Source of the DNA: a bacterium
GTDB lineage: Bacteria; Electryoneota; B3-LCP
Assembly (NCBI GenBank): GCA_018812585.1
Contig: JAHJDJ010000115.1
Coordinates: 1 to 33,468 of the forward strand
DNA: 33,468 bases
Direction of reading: 5' to 3'
A program made the translations under genes and the position numbers. Below are positions 1-9,716 of this stretch, piece by piece; within the stretch, counting starts at the first letter, position 1, and each line of letters begins with the position of its first letter. Below the pieces are notes generated by a model, which saw only the letters and a program-made list of their open reading frames with translations, was not told the origin of the DNA and made no database searches.

Positions 1-79
1 TGCATTTACAGTCAGGAGATCAAGCAGCGACGTCCAAAATATTCCTGACCAAGTAAAAACATATTTAAAAGAGAGATCA

Positions 80-2125
80 ATGATGAAGAAGATGATAGCG
101 GTATTTATCATTATAGGCGTGTTCTCCTCTGTAACCCTTGCAAAGCCACTTCCGATACAAAACTCCATCCAGGCTCACGATTTCGGGTGTCTCGATACCT
201 TTGACGATACGATTTACTATGACGATGGGCAATTTCAGTGGTGGTACGGACATCTAACGAACTATCATCAAGCTACAAAATTTACACCTGAGGCAGATTT
301 TGAGCTCCAGGCAATGGCTGTAAACTTGCGCGAATCCAATAATATTACTCCTCTCGATGTCTGGTTAAGGACGGACAGCTTGGGTTGTCCCGGAACGGCC
401 ATCTGGTACGGGACATTTCTGTATGACACCCCCTATGAGTGGAAGACTCTTCTTATAGACACATCAGGTACTTTTGTTTTTTCTGCAGGTGAGAATTTCT
501 GGCTCGATTTCTTCACTGAGGGCCCACCGTGGGAGAGCACCGACGCGTGGGTAGACCATCCTAACCATTCATATCTCCAGTTTCCGGGCGCCGCAAATTG
601 GACAGAATCACCGGGAGACAATATGATGAGGGCAATTGGAGAATACTTAGGTCCGATTATAGATGCAGAAATAATATCAATATCTCACGAGAACAATTTC
701 TTTGTATCCAATGGACTGAATCTCAACGTCTCTACTGTGGCAGGCAATAACGGCGAGGAAACATTTACATTCAACGTATATTGTCTTTTACTGCATCAGG
801 ACGGTTCCTTTTTTGACACTCTGGGTGTACAGGAAGTAACGATTGTTTCGTATGAAATAACGGAAGTCAGCTATCCTGCTTATCAATGTAATACGGATGG
901 AAATTACCTGGTTGAAATTCTCTGTGACGTGCCCGGTGACTGGAATCCTGATAATGACAGTCTGCTGCTAGAGACTCAGGTTTACACGCTGCCTGCAGAA
1001 TTAAGATATGACGACGGCAGTCCTGACGGATCAGACTATTCAAGCAATTCCGGCGAAGGGTGGGGGATGCGGTTCGATCCCAACTGTGCGGACAGTTGGC
1101 GACTCCAAAGTGTGAAGCTGCACACCAATGCAACCGTCGGAGATCTGCCTGCAAGAATTAAAGTCTTTAACGACGCCAATGGTGAACCTGGGGATTTAAT
1201 CTACGAAACCGTTCAGATGATGTCGGATGGCTGGAATGACATTCTGGTAGATATCAATCCGCAGGGGCCGTTCTTTGTCTTCTACTACTTTGAATATGGC
1301 GCCAGCACATCAGCGCTGTCTTACGATGATTCCCTGCCGTCTGCTCAAGTCTGGATTTATGATCCGGCATCAGGGACTTTTTCGCAAGCAACTAATCAGG
1401 ATGATTATGTTATCAGAGCTAATCTAGTTAGTGGAGGTGAAGTCTGGTGGATTGTCGATCTGAACTATATCTCCGGTTCACCAGTGCCTTCAACGGGGGG
1501 AGACTTGAACTGCGACGTTTATGTTGAGAATATCTCCGGAGTGGCAGAAGACCTTGACGTGTGGCTGGAAGCGATCTATTACAACAACCTTTCGGTAACT
1601 GTGGCGCAACGTTCATTTAACAACTTTCAACCGGGCTGGGCGCTGAGCCGGAACCTCAGTCTCCCGATTCCTGCAAACTGGCCCGCAGGAGGTTATGATT
1701 TAGAGTTGTGCATCGGTGTGTACCCTGATAACATCTGGGAGTCTGATGATTTTCCATTTATTAAAGAGGGAGTTATCGATCAGAATCATCCCGATGAACT
1801 CCAATATGGTCAACCCTTAAGCCTTTTCGACATGGAAAACGGCAAATCTGAACCGAAAACGGAAAATCATGATCCGCTTACGATCACCCCTAATCCTTTC
1901 AATCCAACTACAGCCATCAGCATTCAGTTGTCAGCATTCAGTCACGTAAACCTCTCGGTTTACGATATCGCCGGGCGGAAGGTGGCGACATTGATTGATG
2001 GCTGGCGCAATGCCGGATCGCACGAAGCGGTCTTCGATGGTTCGGGTTTGGCATCAGGAATATATATCGCGATGCTGAAAATGGGAGATGAGCAGCAATC
2101 CCAAAAGATCACCCTGTTGAAATAA
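80..2125 (+). CDS. Secreted protein with T9SS type A C-terminal sorting domain
   Basis: Signal peptide MMKKMIAVFIIIGVFSSVTLA; C-terminus ITPNPFNPTTAISIQL...LSVYDIAGRKVATLIDG...GSGLASGIYIAMLKMGDEQQSQKITLLK is the classic Por-secretion sorting domain. Confidence 0.9.
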   Translation: MMKKMIAVFIIIGVFSSVTLAKPLPIQNSIQAHDFGCLDTFDDTIYYDDGQFQWWYGHLTNYHQATKFTPEADFELQAMAVNLRESNNITPLDVWLRTDSLGCPGTAIWYGTFLYDTPYEWKTLLIDTSGTFVFSAGENFWLDFFTEGPPWESTDAWVDHPNHSYLQFPGAANWTESPGDNMMRAIGEYLGPIIDAEIISISHENNFFVSNGLNLNVSTVAGNNGEETFTFNVYCLLLHQDGSFFDTLGVQEVTIVSYEITEVSYPAYQCNTDGNYLVEILCDVPGDWNPDNDSLLLETQVYTLPAELRYDDGSPDGSDYSSNSGEGWGMRFDPNCADSWRLQSVKLHTNATVGDLPARIKVFNDANGEPGDLIYETVQMMSDGWNDILVDINPQGPFFVFYYFEYGASTSALSYDDSLPSAQVWIYDPASGTFSQATNQDDYVIRANLVSGGEVWWIVDLNYISGSPVPSTGGDLNCDVYVENISGVAEDLDVWLEAIYYNNLSVTVAQRSFNNFQPGWALSRNLSLPIPANWPAGGYDLELCIGVYPDNIWESDDFPFIKEGVIDQNHPDELQYGQPLSLFDMENGKSEPKTENHDPLTITPNPFNPTTAISIQLSAFSHVNLSVYDIAGRKVATLIDGWRNAGSHEAVFDGSGLASGIYIAMLKMGDEQQSQKITLLK

Positions 2126-2170
2126 TAACAAAGCTAATGCTCAGAAATAGTACATTGACTGTTTAATTCC

Positions 2171-2199
2171 TTGACAATTATAAGCGAAAGGGCTAAATT
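2171..2199 (+). promoter_or_regulatory. Candidate sigma70-type promoter for the 123-aa gene
   Basis: TTGACA at 2171-2176, 17-nt spacer, TAAATT at 2194-2199; downstream gene has AAGGAGG-type SD just before ATG 2290. Confidence 0.55.
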
Positions 2200-2289
2200 A
2201 CTGTTAACGGAATCGCCGCCGATTTCGCACCATATATTGAACATCATGCGAAAAGTTACAACTTCATAGAATAACGTAAGGAGGATACC

Positions 2290-2661
2290 ATGAAGAAAGT
2301 CGGCTACCTTGAAGGTACGGATTCCACATATCTGACACGTTTAGCTCTGCACGGTGTCGATACGCTGCCATTAGGCAACGGCGCGGACAATCACGGCAAA
2401 TACATCGGCTTCGTCGATCGCGCTGACGCTATCGACCTGGTGATCACGTATTACCACAAAATTGTTCCTTTAGCGGAGCAGAGAACGAGTCCTCAGAGTC
2501 TGTTGCAAGCCTGCCAGTTGAATAACATTCCGGTATTGATAATTACTCCGGGGGAACATCATGAAAAAGCCCAGGCAGCTTTTAAAGATGTTTCCGCAGA
2601 GTACAAATTGGTTGATCCGGAAAATGTCATGATAGAAGCTAAGAAGATTTTAGGGCTATAG
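2290..2661 (+). CDS. Uncharacterised 123-aa soluble protein, alpha/beta-like
   Basis: ORF with strong SD (taaggaggatacc-ATG), own candidate promoter and terminator; family not recognised from sequence. Confidence 0.8.
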   Translation: MKKVGYLEGTDSTYLTRLALHGVDTLPLGNGADNHGKYIGFVDRADAIDLVITYYHKIVPLAEQRTSPQSLLQACQLNNIPVLIITPGEHHEKAQAAFKDVSAEYKLVDPENVMIEAKKILGL

Positions 2662-2691
2662 AGACAACGGTTGTCTTTACTGCACAAATAG

Positions 2692-2722
2692 GGAGGAGGG
2701 CTTATTTTGCCATCCTCCTTTT
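2692..2722 (+). terminator. Rho-independent terminator after the 123-aa gene
   Basis: GGAGGAGGGC-ttatttt-GCCATCCTCC stem (one G/A mismatch) followed by TTTT. Confidence 0.7.
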
Positions 2723-2894
2723 ATGTTCTCCTGCTTTATTCACTCATTTTGAATTGGATCATTTCCACCTATCTCCCGACAAAATGCTCCTGCGGGTTGA
2801 TTTCGCAACGATTTAACTCGCACTTTTACGCGACACGTTTTATCTTATACTTTGATATAGCATGCTACGTCCTCACACCACCTGGGAGCCGTCC

Positions 2895-4925
2895 ATGAAA
2901 CCGATTGTCTTTTGTGCGCTCATTGGAATGTCGCTGCTTATGGCAGGCTGCATTGTTGAACAGCCCGGTGAGCCGAAGTGGGAAGTTGAGTTTACAATTC
3001 CCATAGCTGACCGTGTTTATTCGTTGCAGGAGCTGGTGACTGATTCCGGCGAAGTTACAATAGAACTAGACTATGTCACAGTAGATGATGACACTCTCTT
3101 CCTGAATTTCACCGATTCATTGGAGACGATTGACATCGAAGATCAGATTACCAACGATCCGATTGATGACATCGTCCTGGCAGAGGTTGGAACGCGCACC
3201 GTCAATGATCCCGGCACTGAAACGTCTTTGATCGAAATCATTGAGGCAGGTTACTCGCCTTTCGTTCCGCCGTTCGATTTCGGTCCGAAGACCCGTCCGC
3301 TGGAGGATTTCGCGGAGTTTCAGTGGATGGAAGTATCATCAGGCAATATGACTATAACCGTTACGAATCTGCTTCCCATCGATATAAGCAGTCTGCTGAT
3401 CAAGGTCTTCAACGATAATCAGCAGCATCTGCAGATCATCGAAGTAGAGATAGATGAACTGCTGCCTGCAGGCGCCTCGGTTGATACCACCGTGCAACTG
3501 CCAAAATATGTTCATATTCTGAATCAGCTTGAATTAGAATTGACAGGTTCCTCGGAAGGGAGTGGCACTCCGGTTACTTTCACCGATGAAAACAATGACC
3601 TGCAGATTGACGTCAACATCAACACATTATATGTGGTGGCCGCTTTGGCACATATCCCGGCACAATCTTTCAACGAAGACACCACTTACGTTTTCGAAGA
3701 GACAGATTCCATCAGGACTGCTGTCATACGTGAAGGCAGCATCAGCTATGCAATCAGCAACAGCACGAATCTGGTTAACGACATCGATCTGACATTTCCG
3801 GATATAACTAATGGAGGTGAAGATTTCACAGTAGTGCACACTCTGCAGCCTCAAAGCAATGTGTCTGAGACTGTTGATTTAGCCGGTTACACTTTTTATC
3901 GTGAGAACCAGGATAACCTCATTCGGGCTGTCGTCATTTCGCAGACGCATGATACGAATGATCCCATCTATCCCAACCCGGGATCTTATGTCGAGATCGA
4001 TTCGGCTCAAACCGTTGAAGCAGATTTTACTATTTCGGGACTGATTTTCAGCCAGTTTGAAGGCTTTCTTGCGGAGCGCGAACTGGTCATCGAGCAGACT
4101 CCGCTCTATCTGGATGAAATACCGGACGGACTAGATTCGTTGAACGTTTCCTTCGCAAACTTGACCCTTGATCTGACCAGTATAATCGGCGCTTCGATAT
4201 GGATGGACATCGCCTTCGATGCATATAAAAATGGCAATTTAGCTGCAAATTATACACTTGAAGGCCTTTACCTGCCTGCTGGTTCGCCAGAATCACCAGC
4301 ACATGTAGATTCGACTTTCAGTGGATTTGAAGCGATCGTCAACATTCTACCTGACAGTATCATCCCGTCAGGTCATGCGACGGTGAGTGGCTATGTCAAT
4401 ATCGAAGAATGGCACTGGATAAACGGTGATTACCGCTTCTACGCGCCGTTTTTTTTCTCAGTGAATGATACGACGACTCTAGAGCCGGAAAGCTCCGATT
4501 ACACAGATGGATTCGAGAACCCCGTCAATGCTGTTGATATCGAAATAAGAATCGAAAACGGACTTCCGGTAAATGGTGAAGCCTACATCCTGGTCTGTTA
4601 CGACTCCCTGCAGTTCAGTAACTACAATCCCAACGGAGAACCGATAGATACTCTGCTCTACAGTGAGATTTTAGAGCCCGAAATTGGACCGAATGGTTAC
4701 GTTCAGGAACCCGCATTCGTGATGCACTACACCAATTTGACGGAAAACCAGATTCAACTTTTTGCGGATGCTGATGAGAATCGACCACTCTGGATTAAAA
4801 CATATATTGTTTTAAATCCCACGCCGGATATCGTGAAATGCATACCGGAGAGCTATATCACAGTTGGAGCATCGGCACATGTGGTCGTTCAATTAGGCGA
4901 TTGGGATAACGGAGGAGGGCAGTAA
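2895..4925 (+). CDS. Outer-surface lipoprotein, beta-rich, unknown function
   Basis: Start preferred at ATG 2895 (MKPIVFCALIGMSLLMAGCIVEQPGEP, lipobox MAGC) rather than 2862; long ORF. Confidence 0.8.
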   Translation: MKPIVFCALIGMSLLMAGCIVEQPGEPKWEVEFTIPIADRVYSLQELVTDSGEVTIELDYVTVDDDTLFLNFTDSLETIDIEDQITNDPIDDIVLAEVGTRTVNDPGTETSLIEIIEAGYSPFVPPFDFGPKTRPLEDFAEFQWMEVSSGNMTITVTNLLPIDISSLLIKVFNDNQQHLQIIEVEIDELLPAGASVDTTVQLPKYVHILNQLELELTGSSEGSGTPVTFTDENNDLQIDVNINTLYVVAALAHIPAQSFNEDTTYVFEETDSIRTAVIREGSISYAISNSTNLVNDIDLTFPDITNGGEDFTVVHTLQPQSNVSETVDLAGYTFYRENQDNLIRAVVISQTHDTNDPIYPNPGSYVEIDSAQTVEADFTISGLIFSQFEGFLAERELVIEQTPLYLDEIPDGLDSLNVSFANLTLDLTSIIGASIWMDIAFDAYKNGNLAANYTLEGLYLPAGSPESPAHVDSTFSGFEAIVNILPDSIIPSGHATVSGYVNIEEWHWINGDYRFYAPFFFSVNDTTTLEPESSDYTDGFENPVNAVDIEIRIENGLPVNGEAYILVCYDSLQFSNYNPNGEPIDTLLYSEILEPEIGPNGYVQEPAFVMHYTNLTENQIQLFADADENRPLWIKTYIVLNPTPDIVKCIPESYITVGASAHVVVQLGDWDNGGGQ

Positions 4926-4926
4926 C

Positions 4927-6222
4927 ATGAAAAAAGCAATTATCATCTTATGTGTGCTGCTTCCGCTGGCGGCCGCCTCAGCAGCAACAGGATATACAGC
5001 TCGTTCAATGGGTTTGGCGGGCGCCTATCAGGGCTTCTCCAATGGAGCTGAGGTTTCTCTGTTCAATCCCGCAAACCTGGCGCTGCCGGGAGGTCCCGGT
5101 CTCTCATTCGACTTCCTGTCGTTGGGAGCCAGCTTCGGGAATAATGGCTTCAGCGTCGCTCTTTACAATGATTACTTCAGCCAGAGCTATTTTGATGCGA
5201 ATGAAGCCTGGGACGAAGCCGCTAAAGCTGCGATTATCGGAGAGGTTCCTGCGGATGGGTTAAGAGTATTCAGCCGCATGCACTTTACCGTTCTGGCAGG
5301 ATCGTATCAAAATTACGCGGTGGCGGTTAATTCCTTTGTCTACGCTGATTTTAAAGTCCCGCAGGCATTAATTGAAGTGCCCTTGCAGGGAATCGGTACC
5401 GATCCGGTAGATTTGACTGATATTGAAGGCGAATATATCGCCGGAACTGAAATCGCCGCGTCCTACGGCCGCGAAATTCCGGTTGATTGGTCATGGGCAG
5501 AGCGCTTCACCGTTGGCGGCACCTTTAAATTCCTGATGGGACATGCCTATGGAGTGTTAGAAGAAGCGGGTGGTGTGGCTCTTTCAAGTTCTGATTCGAT
5601 TGGTGTAGAGGGCAGTTATATCGCTCGGGTGGTAGCGCCTTTCGATGACAAAGGATCAGCCGGATACGGTATGGGAATTAATCTAGGTGCGGCCGCCATC
5701 ATCAACGATCAATGGTCGGTTGGACTTTCCCTGCATAATATTCTGGGTAGCATCAAATTCAGCGACTATTACGAATATGTGGGAGAATATTCCTTCCATG
5801 ATCCGGGTCTGGACCAGGATGAGTTCGATAATTTCGAGGAATACCTGGACAGCACTTCAACGGATGAATATGCGGTGAATAAATCAATCAGCTACACTCT
5901 GCCAAAATCGTTCGTCCTATCCGGACTATACAAGTTAAATCCCAAGATTACAATTGCAGCCGATTACCAACAGGGATTAAATAAGACAGCAGGAAATTCA
6001 ACGACTCCTCGTTTAGCAGTAGGAACGGAATTGCGTTATGTCGGGTGGATGCCGATTCGCTTTGGACTGGGGGTTGGCGGAATTCAAAAGTTGACCCTGG
6101 CATTTGGTTTGGGGCTGGACTTCGGAGTGTATAAATTCGATTTCGGCATCGCTGGACAGCGGGGTTTATTTAATTACTCCAAAGGCGTTAATTTCGCGCT
6201 CTCACAAAGGTTATACTTCTAA
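4927..6222 (+). CDS. Outer-membrane beta-barrel-like protein (DUF5723/TraF-like)
   Basis: Signal peptide, then TGYTARSMGLAGAYQGFSNGAEVSLFNPANLAL, typical N-terminus of PorV/TraF-like barrels; starts 1 nt after preceding stop. Confidence 0.75.
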   Translation: MKKAIIILCVLLPLAAASAATGYTARSMGLAGAYQGFSNGAEVSLFNPANLALPGGPGLSFDFLSLGASFGNNGFSVALYNDYFSQSYFDANEAWDEAAKAAIIGEVPADGLRVFSRMHFTVLAGSYQNYAVAVNSFVYADFKVPQALIEVPLQGIGTDPVDLTDIEGEYIAGTEIAASYGREIPVDWSWAERFTVGGTFKFLMGHAYGVLEEAGGVALSSSDSIGVEGSYIARVVAPFDDKGSAGYGMGINLGAAAIINDQWSVGLSLHNILGSIKFSDYYEYVGEYSFHDPGLDQDEFDNFEEYLDSTSTDEYAVNKSISYTLPKSFVLSGLYKLNPKITIAADYQQGLNKTAGNSTTPRLAVGTELRYVGWMPIRFGLGVGGIQKLTLAFGLGLDFGVYKFDFGIAGQRGLFNYSKGVNFALSQRLYF

Positions 6223-6246
6223 TTGGCAGTAAACACCTACAAAAAA

Positions 6247-6283
6247 AAAAACCGCCAGGGTTAACCCGGCGGTTTTAATTTTT
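6247..6283. terminator. Bidirectional rho-independent terminator between convergent genes
   Basis: AAAACCGCC-A-GGGTTAACCC-GGCGGTTTT flanked by A-tract and T-tract, between the + barrel gene and the - Ig-domain gene. Confidence 0.85.
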
Positions 6284-6300
6284 GCAGTTATGTGTAAATT

Positions 6301-9300
6301 CTATTCTTCCAAACCTGTTTGTTCTTCAGGTGGCCCTACAGCAACGTTCTGCTGAAATTCGACGGTAACTGGTGCAGAACTTATGAGGTCTTCATAGCCG
6401 ATCAGGTGGCAGTTGATCTGCGCAGTGACTGTTGAAGCCATAGGATCGAGGAATGCCTGATTGAAGTAGGTGACCAGGTATTCTATCGCTTTCCCAGTGG
6501 AATCGTAGGGCTCAGGTAAACCCGGGGGTGGGTTGTAAATGCCGTCAGGACCAGACAATTTTTCCCAAATCTGTTCACGCTCAGGATTGATATACCAGTG
6601 ACCTAATCCCTTGGGTGATTGGAAGCGAATCAGGCCGCCATCGACGTGATTTCCATAACCGTCCTTTAAGGTGGCGTTCATTTCCATCTCAGCGGGCAGG
6701 GTCATGCCATAGTAGGTGTAATTCCAGGCAATGGGTGACACGGACAAGCTTAAAGATCCATTGGCATCAATGGGTAACTGATACTCATGAGTACCCACCA
6801 CTGAATCGGCTTCCACCATACAATACGCAACGATCGTGACGATGTCAAAGATCTCATCACTGTGGTATGTCATCCAGGTATAGGCCACCCCAGGGTTGAC
6901 ACCCTGCGATCCTTCATTGCCGGTCACTGCGTCGCCGATAATCTGAGCGGTTGTTGTCGGTAAGATATAGAAGGAGACCGAAGTACCGTCTGGGACTTCA
7001 TTACCATTCACGTCTTTGACCAGGGCTGATACCTCAACCTTCCAGGTGTCACCACCACCAGGTTCCGGTATGGACATGGCATTGATGTCGATATCGTCTG
7101 GAGGACCGGCTGAAATGGTTACAAGCGAACGTTGGGCAGAAATTTCAGTAAGTTCGCTGTCGTAAGTCCAGGCGCGGATTTGCACCGGGCCTGAGTTTAT
7201 GCCTGCGTTCAGCACTGCTGTGGCGACGCCTCCGATGGTCTGAGTTGAATCTTCGAAACCACTATTATTGATGTTCACGCCACCGCCAGGGAAACCATTC
7301 ACGATTTCAAACCAGACCCAGATGCCATTACCGACGTTATTGCCGGAAGCATCCTTGACCGTAGCATAGATCTGAGTTTGTGTGGTATCACCACCGGAAG
7401 AAACCGTGATTGAGGGATATTGAGCGGTCAGGCTGATATAAGCTGGTTCCGAAGGAAGGAATTGGACCAGCATGGAATCAACCGCAAAACCAACCTGCGC
7501 TTTTACCCAGGCGTCACCAGCGGTCGAACTGGGGTTAAGTGATGTCGTCGCGATGCCGTTATAGGTTTGCGATGAAGGAGGACTCAAACTGCCACGCGTC
7601 GTAGAGAAGATAACTCCTTCACCGTCAGCGACAAGATTCCCAGTCGTATCTTTGACTGTGGCGGTAACCGTTATATTCTCGCCTCCATTGACGTAAACGG
7701 AAGTCGGATTTGCAGTGATATCTACCTGGGATGGTGGACCAGCGTGCAGATCCATGACTATCGGATCAGAATAAACTCCTTCAACCATAGCGTAAAGAGT
7801 ATCTACTCCTGTTGAACTGCCGGTATGGTAGTGTGTGATTGCATTACCACTGGTGCCGATTGATGCGGTTGCTGGAATAATATCTCCGAGATTATCACCA
7901 GCAACTATGAACTGTACGGTTGTCCCCGCAGGAGCTAATGTGCCATTATCCAGTCTCACCGTTGCGTTCAGTTCAGTGGAATCGGCGCCATTTGCTTGAA
8001 TTGAGGTCGTTCCTGCATCAAGGTCGATACTCTCGACGCCCAAAGCAGGTTCGATCATGATTTTCAAGGACGTGCTGATGCTTAGCGGAGAGTATTTAGC
8101 CGTGATTAAGGTCGAATCTGGGAAGGATGGTGATCCTAAATCCCTGAAGACCGCTCGCGCGATTCCGGCCGTATCAGTTAAAACTTGTGAATTGATTGTG
8201 CCGTAATTTGACGTAAAAATCATCGGGACTGCAGCGATGGCCTGATCGTCAGCATCTTTCAACACGGCTGTAATTTCGGCCGTAGTGATACCCCAGTCTG
8301 CCCAGATGACATAGGTATCGGTGAACAAGCTAATCTCTCCCGAAGAGGAAGCAGTTGGCTCCACGGTGACAGTGGTTGAATCCTCAAAAGCGCCAATGGA
8401 CGCCCAGACCCAGGCCAGACCCCATTCATTAGGTGTAGAGAAGTAGGTTATCTGCGTTGTGCCAGTGCTGTCGGTGGTTCCTGTGCCGCTGGCCAAGGTG
8501 CCCTTATCAGTACGGAAGCTAACCTGTACTCCCGGGATACCGACGTTGTTTACATTGATTACCGTTGCTCGGATTGTCGTTGAGCCGCTTTCATTGGGTG
8601 CGACCTCGAACGTCGCGGGGGTGGCAGCGGCGGTAATGCGCGTGATCTGCTCATTGACCATTTTGACATAGAAAGTATCGGTGGCAGTCAATTCGAAGAC
8701 ATCCTCGTCGAGACCCCGCAAAGAACTCATGCCAGAGGCATCTAACTCAGCGTCAGACAGCTTCTTGGCAGTGACACCGGGAGGCAGAGATGCTAATCCG
8801 GCTCCTCCACCCAAAGTAGTAATGACCGTAGCTTTCACGATACCGGTGCCGGTATCGCCCTGAGTGTGCACCAGGCTGGTTACTGAACCGGCTGAGTTGG
8901 TGACATCGACCAATTCGATGGAACCCAACGTCGTGCTCAAGCTGGGGTGAATTCCAGGAATACCGACATTCAGGGAATCCATGACGAAGACTTCAACGTC
9001 AATTTCCTGATCGGCCGAGGATGCCTGATAGACCGTTATCGGGAATAGAGATAAGGCTATGTCATCAGCCAAACCTGTCAATGGATAGACCCAAATGGTC
9101 GTCTGTTGTTGATGTGTTGTACCGCCAGAAGTTACTGAAGCAGTAATCGTTGCCGCTCCAAATTCATTCTGGGAGTTAAAGGTGACAGTGACTTTACCGT
9201 CTAAATCTGTGGTGTCCTGGGTTGTTGAAATGGATCCAATCGCAGGAGCTGTGAACTTGACTATGATACCTGTCACTGCAGATCCAGAAGTATCTGTCAC

Positions 9301-9501
9301 GGTTGCAGTAATGGTGGCAGTTACTGGAATACCGGTAATCGTGTACAGGTTAGCGTTGTTCGCTACCAGCGATATTTCGCCGATAATAGAACTACCACCG
9401 CCCCCAGGAGGACCTGTTGAAGATTTCTGTTCACAGTTGATTAGAAACGCTGCAACGGAAAGCAGCAACAACAACACGACTATGCTGCGCAAATGTTTCA
9501 T
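6301..9501 (-). CDS. Lipoprotein with tandem Ig-like (Big_1/invasin-type) domains
   Basis: Signal plus lipobox-like LINC; repeated VKDxxGNxVxxGxxVxFxxxxG...TxxxGxAxxxL pattern about nine times. Confidence 0.85.
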   Translation of the reverse strand: MKHLRSIVVLLLLLSVAAFLINCEQKSSTGPPGGGGSSIIGEISLVANNANLYTITGIPVTATITATVTDTSGSAVTGIIVKFTAPAIGSISTTQDTTDLDGKVTVTFNSQNEFGAATITASVTSGGTTHQQQTTIWVYPLTGLADDIALSLFPITVYQASSADQEIDVEVFVMDSLNVGIPGIHPSLSTTLGSIELVDVTNSAGSVTSLVHTQGDTGTGIVKATVITTLGGGAGLASLPPGVTAKKLSDAELDASGMSSLRGLDEDVFELTATDTFYVKMVNEQITRITAAATPATFEVAPNESGSTTIRATVINVNNVGIPGVQVSFRTDKGTLASGTGTTDSTGTTQITYFSTPNEWGLAWVWASIGAFEDSTTVTVEPTASSSGEISLFTDTYVIWADWGITTAEITAVLKDADDQAIAAVPMIFTSNYGTINSQVLTDTAGIARAVFRDLGSPSFPDSTLITAKYSPLSISTSLKIMIEPALGVESIDLDAGTTSIQANGADSTELNATVRLDNGTLAPAGTTVQFIVAGDNLGDIIPATASIGTSGNAITHYHTGSSTGVDTLYAMVEGVYSDPIVMDLHAGPPSQVDITANPTSVYVNGGENITVTATVKDTTGNLVADGEGVIFSTTRGSLSPPSSQTYNGIATTSLNPSSTAGDAWVKAQVGFAVDSMLVQFLPSEPAYISLTAQYPSITVSSGGDTTQTQIYATVKDASGNNVGNGIWVWFEIVNGFPGGGVNINNSGFEDSTQTIGGVATAVLNAGINSGPVQIRAWTYDSELTEISAQRSLVTISAGPPDDIDINAMSIPEPGGGDTWKVEVSALVKDVNGNEVPDGTSVSFYILPTTTAQIIGDAVTGNEGSQGVNPGVAYTWMTYHSDEIFDIVTIVAYCMVEADSVVGTHEYQLPIDANGSLSLSVSPIAWNYTYYGMTLPAEMEMNATLKDGYGNHVDGGLIRFQSPKGLGHWYINPEREQIWEKLSGPDGIYNPPPGLPEPYDSTGKAIEYLVTYFNQAFLDPMASTVTAQINCHLIGYEDLISSAPVTVEFQQNVAVGPPEEQTGLEE

Positions 9502-9576
9502 AGTGCCTCCGTAACTTCTTAAGCGGCCGTCTCACTTACATTAGTGTAGATGACTTGCTTTATGTGATTGATAATT

Positions 9577-9605
9577 ATTATATTACGAAACAATCAGAAT
9601 GAAAT
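9577..9605 (-). promoter_or_regulatory. Candidate promoter of the Ig-domain lipoprotein gene
   Basis: Perfect TATAAT on the minus strand at 9577-9582, 17-nt spacer, weak -35 (ATTTCA) at 9600-9605. Confidence 0.4.
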
Positions 9606-9624
9606 ATGCAAAATTTCACTCTGA
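9594..9624. repeat. Imperfect 12-bp inverted repeat
   Basis: TCAGAATGAAAT-atgcaaa-ATTTCACTCTGA, 11 of 12 pairs, overlapping the candidate -35. Confidence 0.6.
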
Positions 9625-9716
9625 GGTATTCTATTTTATCCTGAAAATATACAAAATCTTAAAGCAAAATGCAAGAACTATTCCATCCTTTGCTTGGTTT
9701 TAACAACTTGACAGTG

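Noticed and set aside
1-79. Possible in-frame N-terminal extension of the T9SS protein to the window edge
   Set aside because: Frame is open, but MMKKMIAVFIIIGVFSS is a convincing signal peptide start with GAGAG upstream.
2707-2898. 63-aa ORF between the 123-aa gene and the lipoprotein
   Set aside because: Starts inside the terminator hairpin, runs into the lipoprotein start, and has no SD.
9709-9714. TTGACA on the plus strand near the polyferredoxin stop
   Set aside because: No suitable -10 or downstream plus-strand gene; likely chance.
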